A DNA stretch of 64,000 nt, taken from positions 1-64,000 of the forward strand of contig JAKSPB010000001.1 of assembly GCA_024405215.1 (NCBI GenBank), in the 5' to 3' direction. This DNA is from Lentisphaeria bacterium. Its GTDB lineage: Bacteria > Verrucomicrobiota > Lentisphaeria > Oligosphaerales > Oligosphaeraceae. The notes under the pieces are model-generated. The model was not told the origin of the DNA. It searched no databases and saw nothing but the letters and a program-made list of their open reading frames with translations. Positions 1 through 9,386 of this stretch are shown here, in pieces (positions within the stretch are counted from its first letter, which is position 1; each line of letters begins with the position of its first letter). The position numbers and the translations under genes were made by a program.

Positions 1-4
1 GCTA

Positions 5-329
5 GCTTCAATGAGGCCGCGCCCAATATGGCGCGGAAATCTTGTCCCCGAATACCTGCGCCTGGTAGCTGTACTCGCTTCAATGAGGCCGCGCCCAATA
101 TGGCGCGGAAATTACCGTTCTTCCTCTTCGCGCCCGCGCTTACCTGTATGCTTCAATGAGGCCGCGCCCAATATGGCGCGGAAATTAGTTCTGTCCCTCC
201 GACATAAGGGACGCTCATGCAGCTTCAATGAGGCCGCGCCCAATATGGCGCGGAAATACAGCGACACAATCTTTTCCGGTAAGGCCAGAAGCAGCTTCAA
301 TGAGGCCGCGCCCAATATGGCGCGGAAAT
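5..329 (-). CRISPR. CRISPR array, type I-G associated (left end cut by window)
   Basis: Five identical 36-nt repeats lie at 5-40, 77-112, 150-185, 222-257 and 294-329, separated by four unique spacers of 36, 37, 36 and 36 nt. Each repeat holds a perfect 7-bp dyad, CCGCGCC/GGCGCGG, around a 6-nt loop. Read on the minus strand, the repeat ends in ATTGAAGC, which resembles the common ATTGAAA(C/G) handle. Transcription on the minus strand, in the same direction as the cas genes, is therefore inferred, with position 329 as the leader-proximal end. Bases 1-4 look like the tail of another spacer, so the array probably continues to the left. I saw no spacer match elsewhere in the window. Confidence 0.97.
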
Positions 330-524
330 GTCAACATGCGTAATATAAATCACCCAAAAGAATTATGAACAACAAAACGAGTGCTAAAGGCAAAAAAAGC
401 AAGAAGCCGCTGAAAATGCAATTTTTCCATTTGGGAAAAAACATAACCCGTTAGTTTTCAAAGAGCACGAGAGGCTTATAGGTGACATGTTCCGCACCTA
501 TGCGCTCGCAGGATTAAAATACAT
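330..524 (-). promoter_or_regulatory. CRISPR leader (putative)
   Basis: This is an AT-rich, gene-free stretch between the first minus-strand repeat and the cas2 tail. It is rich in A runs on the plus strand, so T-rich on the transcribed strand, as leaders usually are. A TATATT hexamer on the minus strand lies about 20 nt before the first repeat and could be a -10 box. No convincing -35 element was seen. The assignment rests on position, base composition and the inferred array direction. Confidence 0.6.
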
Positions 525-638
525 TCAGACGATTTGAACTCTTACTTCGTTTTTTCCGACGCGTTCAAGGTATTGAAGTTCTGGAAGTGGAAGGCATCCG
601 ATGGCGTTGCCTGCAATAAGGAGGATGAAGTGATCGTT
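525..638 (-). pseudogene. cas2 3'-end duplicate (fragment)
   Basis: On the minus strand this encodes about 36 residues, including PLPELQYLERVGKNEVRVQIV in shortened form, that parallel the C-terminus of the adjacent Cas2 (PLPELQYIGR...EIRAQII). The matching DNA is offset by 112 bp from the cas2 copy, so the fragment is in another frame and directly abuts the cas2 stop. The DNA is clearly related but diverged. There is no start codon or N-terminal Cas2 core (the ferredoxin-like strand with its catalytic Asp), so it is not expected to make a working Cas2. It reads as a tandem partial duplication or the remnant of a second cas2. Confidence 0.75.
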
Positions 639-927
639 AAATGATTTGTGCCCGTATTTCAGGTTTCCAAGTGCGTCCAATGTATTGGAGTTCTGGAAGC
701 GGATTGAATCCGATGACGCTACCCGCATTAAGGAAAAGGACCTGATCGTCATCAGGATGAATTAGTTGCTTGATATCCTCTTTAAGATGAAGCATTTCTC
801 TTGGATTAAGCTGGCAGCAGAAAACGGATTGTTGAATCCTTTCGCCATAGCCGAGCATAAGTTTGGCGATACGGGAACGTCGTTTGTCATCAGTAACATC
901 GTAGGATACAAGAAAAAAACTACGCAT
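637..927 (-). CDS. cas2: CRISPR-associated endonuclease Cas2
   Basis: A 96-residue protein starting MRSFFLVSYDVTDDKRR, the typical Cas2 opening with the first beta strand and the conserved Asp (YDV), followed by the SVF(C)C strand. Cas2 is a dimer that bridges two Cas1 dimers in the spacer integration complex. It is the last gene of the minus-strand cas operon, 42-78 nt after cas4-cas1 depending on the start. A longer start at 963 adds 12 residues and has a better Shine-Dalgarno (AGGA), but the shorter form matches usual Cas2 length. Its 3' end is duplicated just downstream. Confidence 0.93.
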   Translation of the reverse strand: MRSFFLVSYDVTDDKRRSRIAKLMLGYGERIQQSVFCCQLNPREMLHLKEDIKQLIHPDDDQVLFLNAGSVIGFNPLPELQYIGRTWKPEIRAQII

Positions 928-1005
928 AATGAAGATTGAGCATTTGCAATAGTCCCATTTCATTTGGTCCTGAGGCTATTGTTTTGCAATTGACAAGGAG
1001 AAAAA

Positions 1006-2739
1006 TCATCGTGTGGTCATTCCCTGGTATGAAGCGATTTCGCCACGCAAAGCTTTGCAAAGCAATTTGCATTGCAATCGAATGATAACTCTCCAGGAGC
1101 AGCGATAATCGAAAATAGGATGAGTAATCATTTGATCCAGACGTTGTTCAAAGGCGGCAATGAGTTTTTTCCTGGCAGTATCCTTCAGAGAACATCCGCT
1201 TGTAGAGACAAGGAAATCATTTGGCGAGATTTGTTCATTGTTAATCAACGTGATGATTGCTGAATCTACAATAACAGGTCTGAATTCTTCCATAAGATCC
1301 AGTGCCAGGGCGGGTTTGCCGTGTTTGGGACGATGATACAATCCCCACCATGGATCAAGTCCTTCGCCAATCAAGGAAACGGTAGTTTCTTTGACCAGAA
1401 GAGAATATCCAAAAGAAAGCAATGCGTTCAATGGATCCATAGGCGGACGTCGATTACGTCCGTCCAAGTGGAATTCTCCTAAGGAATTTTTGTTTTTCAA
1501 CATCTGGGTGAAATTTTCAAAATAGAGACGTGCTACGGAACCTTCCAGACCGAGAAGAGATTCGTACGCTGTAACTTGTTGCATGGAACGAATCAATTCC
1601 TGCATTTGTTTTAGGACGATATCAGGCAGACTGAGAGCATTTCGTCTTAAAAGCGTACGTTGGTTTTGTGCTTTGGCGCTTGCGAAGGCTTTGGCGAATT
1701 CCAACGAACGCAGCGGATCAGCAGCTATTTTGAATTGGGCTTCTCTGTCATAGGCATTTTTCAATCCTTCACCGATGGTTATTCCATAATACCAATGCCC
1801 TGGGGAAAGATAGATAATGGGAATTCCCCTGGCGCATAGGGTTTGCACACATTGTGCGGAGATAAAGACATTACCACATAATACGACCTGTGAGACATCT
1901 TTTAGTGGAAAGGTTCCCAATTTTTCGCCTGACTTCTCTACGACAAGCGTTTCTCCTGATTTTCCAAGTTTTGCGCCTTGCGTTTGAATATAAAGGGGAA
2001 CCGCATCAGGTCTTGCGGGGAAAAGACGCCGGACATCGGGAATGTCATTATCTTCTTGACATTCAGAATCTTCCTTTTCGGTTTGAGACCTTTCCGCAAG
2101 AAGCGCATTTGTTTCATCAGGGAGACAGATGCCGGCCAATGAACAGCCATTGCATTTAGGGGAATCGTTGAGAGGCGGAGGAGGCAATTGGGGACGGTTA
2201 AGAAGCATCTCCTTGATTTGCGCAATAATATTCAATGTGCGCGATTCTAGGTCATCATCAAGTGGAATTTCAACGCGTTTGCGTGATGAGGCGTAGTAAA
2301 CAATTCCGGTTGTGCATTGAAAACCATGGGCACGAAGGAGTAATGCCTGAACCATCAGCTGAACGCGTTCTGGTTCGTATGTATGCGTGGGAGTATTGGG
2401 AATGCTTCCGCGTTTCATTTCAACGGGCGTGGCAATCTGTCCATCCGCTTCAATGAGATCAGGTTTGGCAATAATGCCCAATTGTTCATCGGAAAGCAAG
2501 ACGCTTCGGGCGATAATTGGTTCTGGTTCATCATCCGAAGAAGTCGTCGTATTTAACGGACATGGCAAGTCATCTTCAATGGAGTCCGTTCTACGGTGAA
2601 CCGCTTTCCCATGTTCAGTGAAATAATTGTCATCCCACTTGCCATCCACGTACATCAGATACATCCGTCTTGGGCAATAGGCGTACTGTGCGACCATGTC
2701 GGCAGTTACTAATTCTGCTTCTTGGAATCCCATAACCAT
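1006..2739 (-). CDS. cas4-cas1: Cas4-Cas1 fusion, CRISPR adaptation protein
   Basis: A 577-residue fusion. The Cas4 part (about 1-215) is a RecB-type nuclease with D94, E107 and K109 in the PVEMKRG motif and four iron-sulfur cysteines (C22, C196, C199, C205). It is expected to trim prespacers and select those next to a PAM. The Cas1 part (about 245-577) is the integrase, with metal ligands visible as E399 (LEGSVAR), H469 (LYHRPKHGK) and E484 (DLMEEFRP). This fusion is characteristic of type I-G/I-U loci. It lies 62 bp after the cas8-like gene and before cas2. ATG at 2733 is an equally possible start, two codons in; no strong ribosome binding site separates them. Confidence 0.95.
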   Translation of the reverse strand: MVMGFQEAELVTADMVAQYAYCPRRMYLMYVDGKWDDNYFTEHGKAVHRRTDSIEDDLPCPLNTTTSSDDEPEPIIARSVLLSDEQLGIIAKPDLIEADGQIATPVEMKRGSIPNTPTHTYEPERVQLMVQALLLRAHGFQCTTGIVYYASSRKRVEIPLDDDLESRTLNIIAQIKEMLLNRPQLPPPPLNDSPKCNGCSLAGICLPDETNALLAERSQTEKEDSECQEDNDIPDVRRLFPARPDAVPLYIQTQGAKLGKSGETLVVEKSGEKLGTFPLKDVSQVVLCGNVFISAQCVQTLCARGIPIIYLSPGHWYYGITIGEGLKNAYDREAQFKIAADPLRSLEFAKAFASAKAQNQRTLLRRNALSLPDIVLKQMQELIRSMQQVTAYESLLGLEGSVARLYFENFTQMLKNKNSLGEFHLDGRNRRPPMDPLNALLSFGYSLLVKETTVSLIGEGLDPWWGLYHRPKHGKPALALDLMEEFRPVIVDSAIITLINNEQISPNDFLVSTSGCSLKDTARKKLIAAFEQRLDQMITHPIFDYRCSWRVIIRLQCKLLCKALRGEIASYQGMTTR

Positions 2740-2801
2740 GTCAGGATATCAATAGAATGGGTTGCGTCCTCACCAGAATACCAACCTTGCATGTTTTTGG
2801 A

Positions 2802-3851
2802 TTACAATGGAACAGCGGGTAGGAAAAACGGTCGTCCCTTATCATTGATATATCGATGGCAACAGTACCAATGCGAACAGGGAGCATTTTTCACGGGTGT
2901 CAACAGGAGAGACTGGACAACAGGAAGGGCTATAGAATGTTCCCAAATCGGCCAGATGAACTCATTTTTCCGGCTTGAATGGAAGCCCATCGTATATAGA
3001 GTCTTGTTGCCAGGCATTGAAGGCAATGTCGCCAAGCCAAGAAAAGCAGTTGCATACATGGCGGTATCGGTCATTGTAGGGGCACTTTTTTTGTCTTGAG
3101 GATCATACCATCTCAAGGAATGAACACGTAAAGCCTCAGGTGACCAGTTTAGAGAAGTAATGTTCTCAAGTAATATTGGTTGAGCGTCAATGAGAGAACT
3201 GGTAAGCATGGGAATGGTAAATACTTGAAGCAAAGATTTATAATCCTTAAACAAACACTGTCCGCTACTATTGTTAGAAAAACTCAGCAATGTTTCCATC
3301 ACATCATTGTTTTTTTCATCTTTATGGATGGCATCAGAGGCAAAGGCTGCGAAGAAATCCGATATGGATTGACTTGCAGGCATTCCAATATCGGGGATGG
3401 CATCTGATGCAGATGCCCTATAAGCCTCTGTGGTTGTTTTAATCACATCTCCATAGAAAATAGACTGCCGTTTTTCTACTCCTGAAACAAGCGATTTTTC
3501 CTCCTGCCAGATTGCTATGTCATTCAGAGGATCAAGAAAGAACTCCTCAAGTTCTTTTTGGCCTTTTGCCTTCTTTTTCTTCAGTTTTTCAATGTTTTTC
3601 TGAAGGGATGAAATCTGTTTGTCGTAATCAATGGGAAATCCGGCGATTCCCAAAGTCTCAAGTCGAATTACCGTCATCAGTGCATCGGCAGACAATGTGG
3701 TGGAAATCAAAGGATGGGATGAAGTTTCCGAAATCTCCCAGCGCATCTTTGCCGTGGGATCCTTCATGGTAGCGACTCGGAACGCCCCCATGGCAGCCAT
3801 AAAACCAAGAGGGGAGTCGCCGTCAATTCCTTTTAGAAGTATGGTGTTCAT
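2802..3851 (-). CDS. Cas8-like large subunit of type I-G Cascade (putative)
   Basis: A 349-residue protein starting MNTILLKGIDGDSPLGFMAA. The opening resembles the LLxGxDGxxPLGFLAALG signature seen at the N-terminus of type I-U/I-G large-subunit (Cas8u2/Csx-type) proteins. It would recognise the PAM and complete the interference complex. Start choice: AAGGAGAA stands 8 nt before the ATG, and only 4 bp separate it from the cas3 stop. A Lys-rich helix occurs around residues 85-105. The assignment combines operon position (the one Cascade subunit otherwise missing) with the N-terminal motif. Sequence identity across the rest of the protein was not recognised, so the subfamily name is uncertain. 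Confidence 0.75.
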   Translation of the reverse strand: MNTILLKGIDGDSPLGFMAAMGAFRVATMKDPTAKMRWEISETSSHPLISTTLSADALMTVIRLETLGIAGFPIDYDKQISSLQKNIEKLKKKKAKGQKELEEFFLDPLNDIAIWQEEKSLVSGVEKRQSIFYGDVIKTTTEAYRASASDAIPDIGMPASQSISDFFAAFASDAIHKDEKNNDVMETLLSFSNNSSGQCLFKDYKSLLQVFTIPMLTSSLIDAQPILLENITSLNWSPEALRVHSLRWYDPQDKKSAPTMTDTAMYATAFLGLATLPSMPGNKTLYTMGFHSSRKNEFIWPIWEHSIALPVVQSLLLTPVKNAPCSHWYCCHRYINDKGRPFFLPAVPL

Positions 3852-3855
3852 GGTA

Positions 3856-6759
3856 TTAGTTCTCCTTTTCCTCGCTTTCGGATGCGCGATGATCTGCAAG
3901 TCGCAGAATGGCTTCCAGGTAGGGAAGCCCCCACCAGCCATATTGATTGACCAGCCGCCAGAAGCGTTCCGCAACTCCACTATCAAGGGAGTCCATTTTC
4001 GCATCGGAAGGCAGATCTATGCCGAAGGCATGAACATCTACGGGAGTGGAATCCTTGACCATGGGGGCAAATGGTCTGCATTTTCCATGATGCGACGCAA
4101 TGAGATGAAGTGCCAAATCTTTTTCAACAGAAGAAATAGCAGAACATTTTTCCGCAAAGGATACGGAGAGCAGTTCATGGCGTGCCCCCTCGGGATATCC
4201 GCTTCGCTTGCGGTTTGCCATTGCCTCTGCCTGGTTGGCTGGAGCGATTGGAGATTTTGCCAATAGGCCGCCTGCACGGCGCTGGGCACGCAGGCATTCC
4301 AATATGTCGCCGCCGCAAAGCATGGCCTGGAAACGTGGATCTGCCTTTCCGTCATCATGATGAAGAGCCGCAAACATAAGGGAGTCACGGAAACTGGACT
4401 TCAGGGCAAGATGATCGAAGAAATTGGCAATCTTGCCTTGGATATCCTGATTGTGACGCGATAGGGTAATCATCTGTCCAGAGAGGCTGGCGGATGAATG
4501 TGCGTCATCAAGGATGGAAGGGGAAAGACCGCCTGAAGTCATCGGCAGGGGAAATCGTTTGTTTGCACAAACGACAATCTGCCGGGGAATCATGTCAGGC
4601 AAGTCATCACCGCATTTCTTCAAGGTGAGTTTAGCCGTTGCCATGGCATGGCAGAGTTCTTCTATCGATTGATTGTCACAGGCAATGTTCAACAAGGCAT
4701 CTTGCAGACGTCTGGTAAAATCGCTCGGCTTTTCATTTTCATCACAGTATTCCTGGGCAAATTCCTTCAAACTTTCCCAGGCTTTTTCATCAAGAACTTT
4801 ATCCGAAAGGCGCAGAACCATGGGAAAACCTGTTGCCATGCCAACTTTTTCTGCGATGTCTTTGACTGGTTCAATGGAATTGGGACACCATCCAAATTCA
4901 TCACAACCGCCATATTCGCAGGGAACGACGATGGTGCATCCTGGAACAATATCGTTTGGCTTGTTCGTGGTGCCTTCGGTTTCGTTTCCGCGCCAGATGA
5001 GAAAGGGTTTGGATTGCTCAGATTCTTTTGGGGATGCCTGAACGCAATGTTCTGAATCATCGTCAAGGACTGATTCGCAACTTTTTTTGTCGCCGGACAA
5101 CCATCCGCGGGCTTGTTCAAGACGAACACTTGATGCCTCTCCCGCCATGGGAGGAAGCATCTCCAATCTTGATTTCCAGCATTCTGGATTATCGGAAGGC
5201 AAGTCCGCACGCCAGATGATTTGAACATCCGCAGGACCGGATTGTGGACCATGCAGAAAGACGGAAACCTCAGGACTTGGATCGGCGACAGGCGAAGTCT
5301 GCTCGAATATATTGCAGTAGGCCGGGAAGAAGATCGGGGCATGCCGGACAGGGGCGATCATGGATTTTCGATGTTCATTGGAGAGCCCTGGCAACTCTTT
5401 CATCATGGATTCAGAAGATAGATTTACGATGCCGTCGGGTGCATTTTTCTGCAATTCCCGTAACCAGCTCCACGTTTCTTTTATCGTATCCCCATAAATT
5501 GCCCTGTTGGCACATTTGTCTTTGGAAGTCAAGTCGTCTTTATTGATCACAATGTCAATATCGGCAAAAGGACGGAGGCCTATGCGGTTGACACGTCCCA
5601 GGCGTTGTTGAAGAGAATCCAGGGGACATGCCTCCGTGACCATTGCATCAAAGTCAAAATCTGCTCCTGCTTCAACGCATTGGGTTGCGACAACGACAAG
5701 AGGAAGACAATCCGTTGCAACGGGATGTCCGGAGAAAAGCCTGCTGGAATATTTTTTTATCAGTTCATCCCGTTCAAATCCCCTGGACCGACCTGTCAGC
5801 AAAATACATTGAAACATTGCATTTTTGCTTTTCTGTAATTTTGTCTGAAGTTTCTCAAAAACAGCTCTGGCAGTTGCCACGCGGTTGACGATAAGGGCGA
5901 CAGTTGTACCAGGTATGCTTGCCTTGGCCAACGTTGCTTCAATGCACTTGTCTATGAACTTTGAGTTCTCAGCTTCAATAAGAGCCGTTCTTTTGGGAGA
6001 AGTCAACCGTGGACGCAATTGGGCATCTTCCATCAGGCTCTTCTGACAATCTGCAGGAAAGATTCTGCCGGTTGCATTTGGCGTAGCGCTCATTTGCACG
6101 ATGCCGAACGGCGTGTTGATTGACATTTCTCCCCATTGACGGTATTTTTGGATGGCTTTCAGTGTTTCCACGAAAGGCAAGCTCAAATGAGCTTCATCCA
6201 GGATGATCAGGCTGTCATTGGCAAGCAATCCCGCCTGAAGGGGCCACGCCGCGGGAGATAGTCCGTATCCCCTGAAAAGAATCCTGGAGCCAATTTGGTC
6301 TATCGTACTGACAATGACGGCTGGCTGAACGGGAGTACGGGCCCAGGATTCGTTTTTCCAGATGCCTCCACGTAATTCTGTGACAAACAACGCTTCTTCG
6401 CCGCCGTAGGCAAGCAGGGCATTTTTGATCTCCAGAAGAATGCCGCTGGTGGCTTGGGTAAGCAATCGACGCAGTTTCTGGGCACGTTCGTATGTTGCGC
6501 TGACAATGATGCGGCGGTCGACGACGAATATCATTTTTCTGGGCGCAGTTCGCTGAGCGACTGGCAAGGAAGCCTGGGCCGCCAAGGCGAAAAGCGCCAC
6601 ATCCATGACGGCGGTCTTGCCTGAGGCAGTTGGCAAGGACAGGACATTTGGCCAACCTTGGGTAAGGACGGTTTCCAGAAGTTCCTTCTGCCACTGGAAA
6701 GGCGGATAGCCGTAGGCTTCCTGAAAAAACTGCGAAAAAGTCTCTTGGTTCCAAAGCAT
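3856..6759 (-). CDS. cas3: CRISPR-associated helicase/nuclease Cas3 (C-terminal HD)
   Basis: A 967-residue protein, the effector that unwinds and degrades DNA at Cascade-bound targets. The superfamily 2 helicase comes first: Walker A LPTASGKT (about 42-49), DEAH (188-191), SAT (224-226), motif V QCVEAGAD (360-367) and motif VI QRLGRVNR (385-392). The HD nuclease is at the C-terminus, with HHDDGK at 800-805, HH at 890-891 and a late LADH at 954-957. This helicase-then-HD order is the reverse of the common type I-E layout but is known in type I-G. The start is supported by GGAGGAGA upstream. It lies 6 bp after csb2 and 4 bp before the cas8-like gene. Confidence 0.96.
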   Translation of the reverse strand: MLWNQETFSQFFQEAYGYPPFQWQKELLETVLTQGWPNVLSLPTASGKTAVMDVALFALAAQASLPVAQRTAPRKMIFVVDRRIIVSATYERAQKLRRLLTQATSGILLEIKNALLAYGGEEALFVTELRGGIWKNESWARTPVQPAVIVSTIDQIGSRILFRGYGLSPAAWPLQAGLLANDSLIILDEAHLSLPFVETLKAIQKYRQWGEMSINTPFGIVQMSATPNATGRIFPADCQKSLMEDAQLRPRLTSPKRTALIEAENSKFIDKCIEATLAKASIPGTTVALIVNRVATARAVFEKLQTKLQKSKNAMFQCILLTGRSRGFERDELIKKYSSRLFSGHPVATDCLPLVVVATQCVEAGADFDFDAMVTEACPLDSLQQRLGRVNRIGLRPFADIDIVINKDDLTSKDKCANRAIYGDTIKETWSWLRELQKNAPDGIVNLSSESMMKELPGLSNEHRKSMIAPVRHAPIFFPAYCNIFEQTSPVADPSPEVSVFLHGPQSGPADVQIIWRADLPSDNPECWKSRLEMLPPMAGEASSVRLEQARGWLSGDKKSCESVLDDDSEHCVQASPKESEQSKPFLIWRGNETEGTTNKPNDIVPGCTIVVPCEYGGCDEFGWCPNSIEPVKDIAEKVGMATGFPMVLRLSDKVLDEKAWESLKEFAQEYCDENEKPSDFTRRLQDALLNIACDNQSIEELCHAMATAKLTLKKCGDDLPDMIPRQIVVCANKRFPLPMTSGGLSPSILDDAHSSASLSGQMITLSRHNQDIQGKIANFFDHLALKSSFRDSLMFAALHHDDGKADPRFQAMLCGGDILECLRAQRRAGGLLAKSPIAPANQAEAMANRKRSGYPEGARHELLSVSFAEKCSAISSVEKDLALHLIASHHGKCRPFAPMVKDSTPVDVHAFGIDLPSDAKMDSLDSGVAERFWRLVNQYGWWGLPYLEAILRLADHRASESEEKEN

Positions 6760-6765
6760 TGTTGT

Positions 6766-8205
6766 CTATTTCTCCTCCATACTGGCAATGGGTTTGCAGA
6801 TTCCGTAGCCACGATAACGACCGGCTCCCAGTATGATTGGCCCCTGAACAGGAGTTTCAAAACACAATTTGACATGAACATGCCAACGGCTTGCGCCATC
6901 AACACCATTCTCGCGCCTTGCCAATGGGGAAATCTCATGGCAGGTAGGTATTCCCTCGGCAAATCCTACGGCATTTGCTTCAATACGCTTCGGGACTGGC
7001 AAGCCAATTTTTGTGCAGGCATCTGCAATCTGTGCGATAATCCACCCATCGTATTTGCATTTGCTTCTGGGGGGCATTTTGTTGCACACCATCGGAGTAA
7101 TGGTTGTCCAGTCCCGGGATGGTCTGCACCAGGATCTGGCTTGCATGGCCAGAGGGGGGCAGTCTCGCATTTCACTGGCCAGGGTCATGGAGCCGATTTT
7201 CCCAAAGGTTAGACAGATCTCTCCCGTCTCCGGATTCTCCGCCTGGACAATGGCGCGTTTTACAGCCATTGTTTCTTCATAGGAGAAGTTTCTGGGAAGG
7301 GCAATGCCGATTCCCAGCAAATGTCCGTCTGCGTATTCGTGCGCGGCATCTCCTATGGGGAAAATGAGTGTATGCGCATATTGAATGACAGTTCCATCTG
7401 CTTCATGGCCGCTGATCAACCGCATGGCGACTGGATCGCCGTCTGCCCCTTTGATTAAAGTCCGACAAAATGTTTTGACTACCAGGGGAGCTTGGGCCAA
7501 CCCAAGACGAATACCGTCAACACAGCGATAGATCAGGATGTCGTATGGATTGAACTCCGAGTGTTCGCGAGATTGCGGACGAGATGATTCCTTGCTATAG
7601 GCGACCCATTTTCCGATACGCGGACGCTTCCAATGCTTCCCCCCATCCGCATAATCCGCAATGAGATCGTCAAGACGCCCCTTGTAGGCACAACGAAGGC
7701 GGTAGTTTCCCTCTTGGGAAGGATAATAGCACTCTGTGTCTGCAGGGCGGTTGTATGAGGAATCGACCGACATGGATACAAAAGAGCGCTCCATGCCGAT
7801 ATGGGTTACTGCTTGACAAATGGTTGTAAATGCCTGGAGGCGTCCATTGTCTGCCGACGCCTCCTTCCATGCCAACGCACACTCTCCTGTAACGCACTTG
7901 GCTGGGAAACTCCTTCCTTTCTTGGTATGTTCAGATGAATCATTGACAGGCACGAATATCTCAGGATTGGCAGCCATGAAGACATTTTTGTTCTCGCATG
8001 GGGTTATGATCCATGGTGGAGGAAGAGCCTCAAGCCAGCGCAAAGCGTCTTCGTGTTCAGGCGTGTTTCCCAAGGCAGCCCAGGCGGCTGTCAATGCCTG
8101 AAAGACTCTGTCCGGATGGATAGGCCATTCCGGAGACGTGCGTCCGCTTTCCCATTCGGAAGCAAATGATTTGCCGAGCAGATAGTTCCATCTGATTGCA
8201 AACAT
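6766..8205 (-). CDS. csb2: Csb2, Cas5-Cas6 family subunit of type I-G Cascade
   Basis: A 479-residue protein starting MFAIRWNYLLGKSFASEWE, followed by the WPIHPDRVFQALTAAW segment typical of the GSU0054/Csb2 family. Csb2 is regarded as a Cas5-Cas6 fusion: it processes the crRNA and caps its 5' handle. The start at 8205 is chosen because GGAGGAAACCT lies directly upstream; a longer reading from 8223 would lose that spacing. It follows csb1 by 20 bp and precedes cas3 by 6 bp, so it is in the same transcript. No separate cas6 is present, which fits the fused role. Confidence 0.9.
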   Translation of the reverse strand: MFAIRWNYLLGKSFASEWESGRTSPEWPIHPDRVFQALTAAWAALGNTPEHEDALRWLEALPPPWIITPCENKNVFMAANPEIFVPVNDSSEHTKKGRSFPAKCVTGECALAWKEASADNGRLQAFTTICQAVTHIGMERSFVSMSVDSSYNRPADTECYYPSQEGNYRLRCAYKGRLDDLIADYADGGKHWKRPRIGKWVAYSKESSRPQSREHSEFNPYDILIYRCVDGIRLGLAQAPLVVKTFCRTLIKGADGDPVAMRLISGHEADGTVIQYAHTLIFPIGDAAHEYADGHLLGIGIALPRNFSYEETMAVKRAIVQAENPETGEICLTFGKIGSMTLASEMRDCPPLAMQARSWCRPSRDWTTITPMVCNKMPPRSKCKYDGWIIAQIADACTKIGLPVPKRIEANAVGFAEGIPTCHEISPLARRENGVDGASRWHVHVKLCFETPVQGPIILGAGRYRGYGICKPIASMEEK

Positions 8206-8225
8206 AGGTTTCCTCCACAACAATG

Positions 8226-9386
8226 TTACTCTTCGGAAGACGATTCGCCGTTCTGCTTTGCCTGGATGTCACGGCTCTTTTTAAGGAGTTGCGCCAATTT
8301 GTCCGATGGCTTTAATACGACAACGTCCGTGTTCCACTTGATGGGACAGGCATTTATTGCGTCTGTCAGCAATTGACGTGCATCGTTGGCGTCCAGGGTG
8401 AACTCAATGGTGGAACCGTCGGCATTCAAGAATTCCCAAACGGCTACGCCTTCCGGAACAAGCAGACAACGGGAACGCAGATCCATATCCGCTTCAGACA
8501 GGATCACACCGCACAATGCCAATGCCAGTAATACGGCACGTATGCGATTTTCATCTCCTTCTGCAAAATGGAGTCTTCGCAGCGCAGGAAGGGAAATCAC
8601 GGTTTTCTGCATGGCATAATCGCATGTGATGCCGCCTAGTTTTGCGTCAATGGTAGGAGTCACATTTCCATGGTTTGCTTCAGAGGGCTTGCCTCCTTTT
8701 ACCCCTTTGATTTCCTCCAGGGACCAGTCGGAACCTTTTGTTTTGTAGATTGGGCCAGCCCCTGTAGCGATATTCAAAGGATCAATGCGGCTGGCGCTTT
8801 TTACTCCTTTTACAGCATTGACGGCAATGATCTCGCTGACGAGGCTTCGTTGAAATTTTGTCCCCAAGCCGCCGCGCGGCCCTGTGGAATCCCAAATGCC
8901 GAAAATCAGTGCGGTGGGACAATAACGGAAAAGGGCGGTTGCATCACTTTGGGTTGCTTCACAGGCTTTGCCGACTTCTGTTTCACGGAAAAGTTTTCCG
9001 TCAAGTTCAGAGTCACGTAAAATTGCATCGGCGATGCGATGCGGAGCATCCAAAGAGGTGACATGGCCGACTTCTGGAGTTTCAGTAGCTGTAAAAGTTA
9101 CATCAACAACAGGAATGTCGCATTTGGATTCACCTGGCTTGTAGTAGTTGAGCTTCAGTGCTTCTTCAATGCGGTTTGCCTGGGATTGAACGGAGTCAAT
9201 AATGACGCAATGCTGTTGCTTGCCGTCTATCATTCGCTCTTCTTCAGCATAAACGCCGCCGGAATAGGAGGCCGGAAAAATTTTACCGCCGACACCCTCG
9301 GCAGGCTGGAGACGACGATTGCGGCGAATGGCAATGACATTTCCCTTTAGTGCGGAAAACAACGAATCGCTTGTGATTTTTTCCAT
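8226..9386 (-). CDS. csb1: Csb1, Cas7 backbone subunit of type I-G Cascade
   Basis: A 386-residue protein of the GSU0053/Csb1 (Cas7) family. Typical stretches are VIIDSVQSQANRIEEAL, APHRIADAILRDSE and TALIFGIWDSTGPRGGLGTK. Cas7 polymerises along the crRNA to form the interference complex backbone. The ATG at 9386 has AAAAGGGC just upstream; a longer open frame to 9572 starts in low-quality sequence and is not supported. It is the first gene of the cas operon, so the operon promoter should lie in 9387-9500, where a TATATT hexamer occurs on the minus strand without a clear -35. Confidence 0.9.
   Translation of the reverse strand: MEKITSDSLFSALKGNVIAIRRNRRLQPAEGVGGKIFPASYSGGVYAEEERMIDGKQQHCVIIDSVQSQANRIEEALKLNYYKPGESKCDIPVVDVTFTATETPEVGHVTSLDAPHRIADAILRDSELDGKLFRETEVGKACEATQSDATALFRYCPTALIFGIWDSTGPRGGLGTKFQRSLVSEIIAVNAVKGVKSASRIDPLNIATGAGPIYKTKGSDWSLEEIKGVKGGKPSEANHGNVTPTIDAKLGGITCDYAMQKTVISLPALRRLHFAEGDENRIRAVLLALALCGVILSEADMDLRSRCLLVPEGVAVWEFLNADGSTIEFTLDANDARQLLTDAINACPIKWNTDVVVLKPSDKLAQLLKKSRDIQAKQNGESSSEE

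Noticed and set aside
11-343. Open frames across the CRISPR array on both strands
   Set aside because: They are translations of repeat units and spacers, with no ribosome binding site and a repeated peptide explained by the array.
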